Source: Branchiostoma belcheri (taxonomy: Eukaryota > Chordata > Leptocardii > Amphioxiformes > Branchiostomatidae). Taken from it: 64,000 nucleotides of DNA. A program made the position numbers and the translations under genes. Positions within the stretch are counted from its first letter, which is position 1; the number at the start of each line of letters is the position of its first letter. The notes under the pieces were generated by a model, which saw only the letters and a program-made list of their open reading frames with translations, had not been told where the DNA came from and made no database searches. Shown piece by piece: positions 63,951-64,000 of the stretch. The stretch lies in contig NW_017803843.1 in the NCBI RefSeq assembly GCF_001625305.1, positions 966,264 to 1,030,263 of the forward strand, in the 5' to 3' direction.

Positions 63951-64000
63951 GTGAGCTTGTCGTGTGTGTTACTAGGACAGTTTAGTTAAGACGATGATGA

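Overview
This is an animal nuclear genome window, most likely from an invertebrate chordate of the amphioxus type (Branchiostoma). That placement is an inference. The genes carry many GT-AG introns with AATAAA poly(A) signals, the actin-related and Suppressor-of-fused proteins are very close to the vertebrate forms as I remember them, and the window holds a lineage-specific tandem expansion and many short inverted-repeat elements.

Layout. Bases 1221-2759 (+) hold a small four-exon gene for a divergent stathmin-family protein. Bases 3670-30251 (+) hold six tandem paralogues (A-F below) of a single-domain glycoside hydrolase family 1 (GH1) beta-glucosidase of the lactase-like/lactase-phlorizin hydrolase type. 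Each has six coding exons with the same intron phases. Bases 32456-41495 (-) hold Suppressor of fused (SUFU, 12 exons). It is head-to-head with ACTR1 (centractin/Arp1, 13 exons) at 42559-47732 (+). Bases 51411-56883 (-) hold MOGS (glucosidase I, GH63), tail-to-tail with ACTR1. Bases 58877-61732 (-) hold a seventh GH1 paralogue (G), inverted and about 28.6 kb from F. The first exons of a secreted cysteine-rich prepropeptide gene lie at 63044-63950 (+) and run off the window.

How the genes work together. Paralogues A-E combine a signal peptide, one GH1 domain and a hydrophobic C-terminal anchor, which suggests cell-surface glucosidases. F and G lack the anchor. G ends in KEEL, a canonical ER-retention tetrapeptide, and F ends in RKEL. 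F has also lost the GH1 acid/base glutamate (NEP to NDA), and A lacks seven residues in a conserved strand. The array therefore seems to be diversifying in location and possibly in catalysis, while exon segments are being homogenised: D and E share a 132-bp identical stretch. SUFU, ACTR1 and MOGS are housekeeping or signalling genes that sit between the two GH1 blocks.

Mobile DNA is plentiful in introns and spacers: a decayed mariner with perfect 39-bp inverted repeats, a 487-bp MITE with 9-bp target duplications, two other inverted-repeat elements, LINE remnants, microsatellites, and a palindromic telomere-like minisatellite. All exon boundaries were worked out by eye from splice sites, reading phase and family alignment from memory. 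No database search was run.
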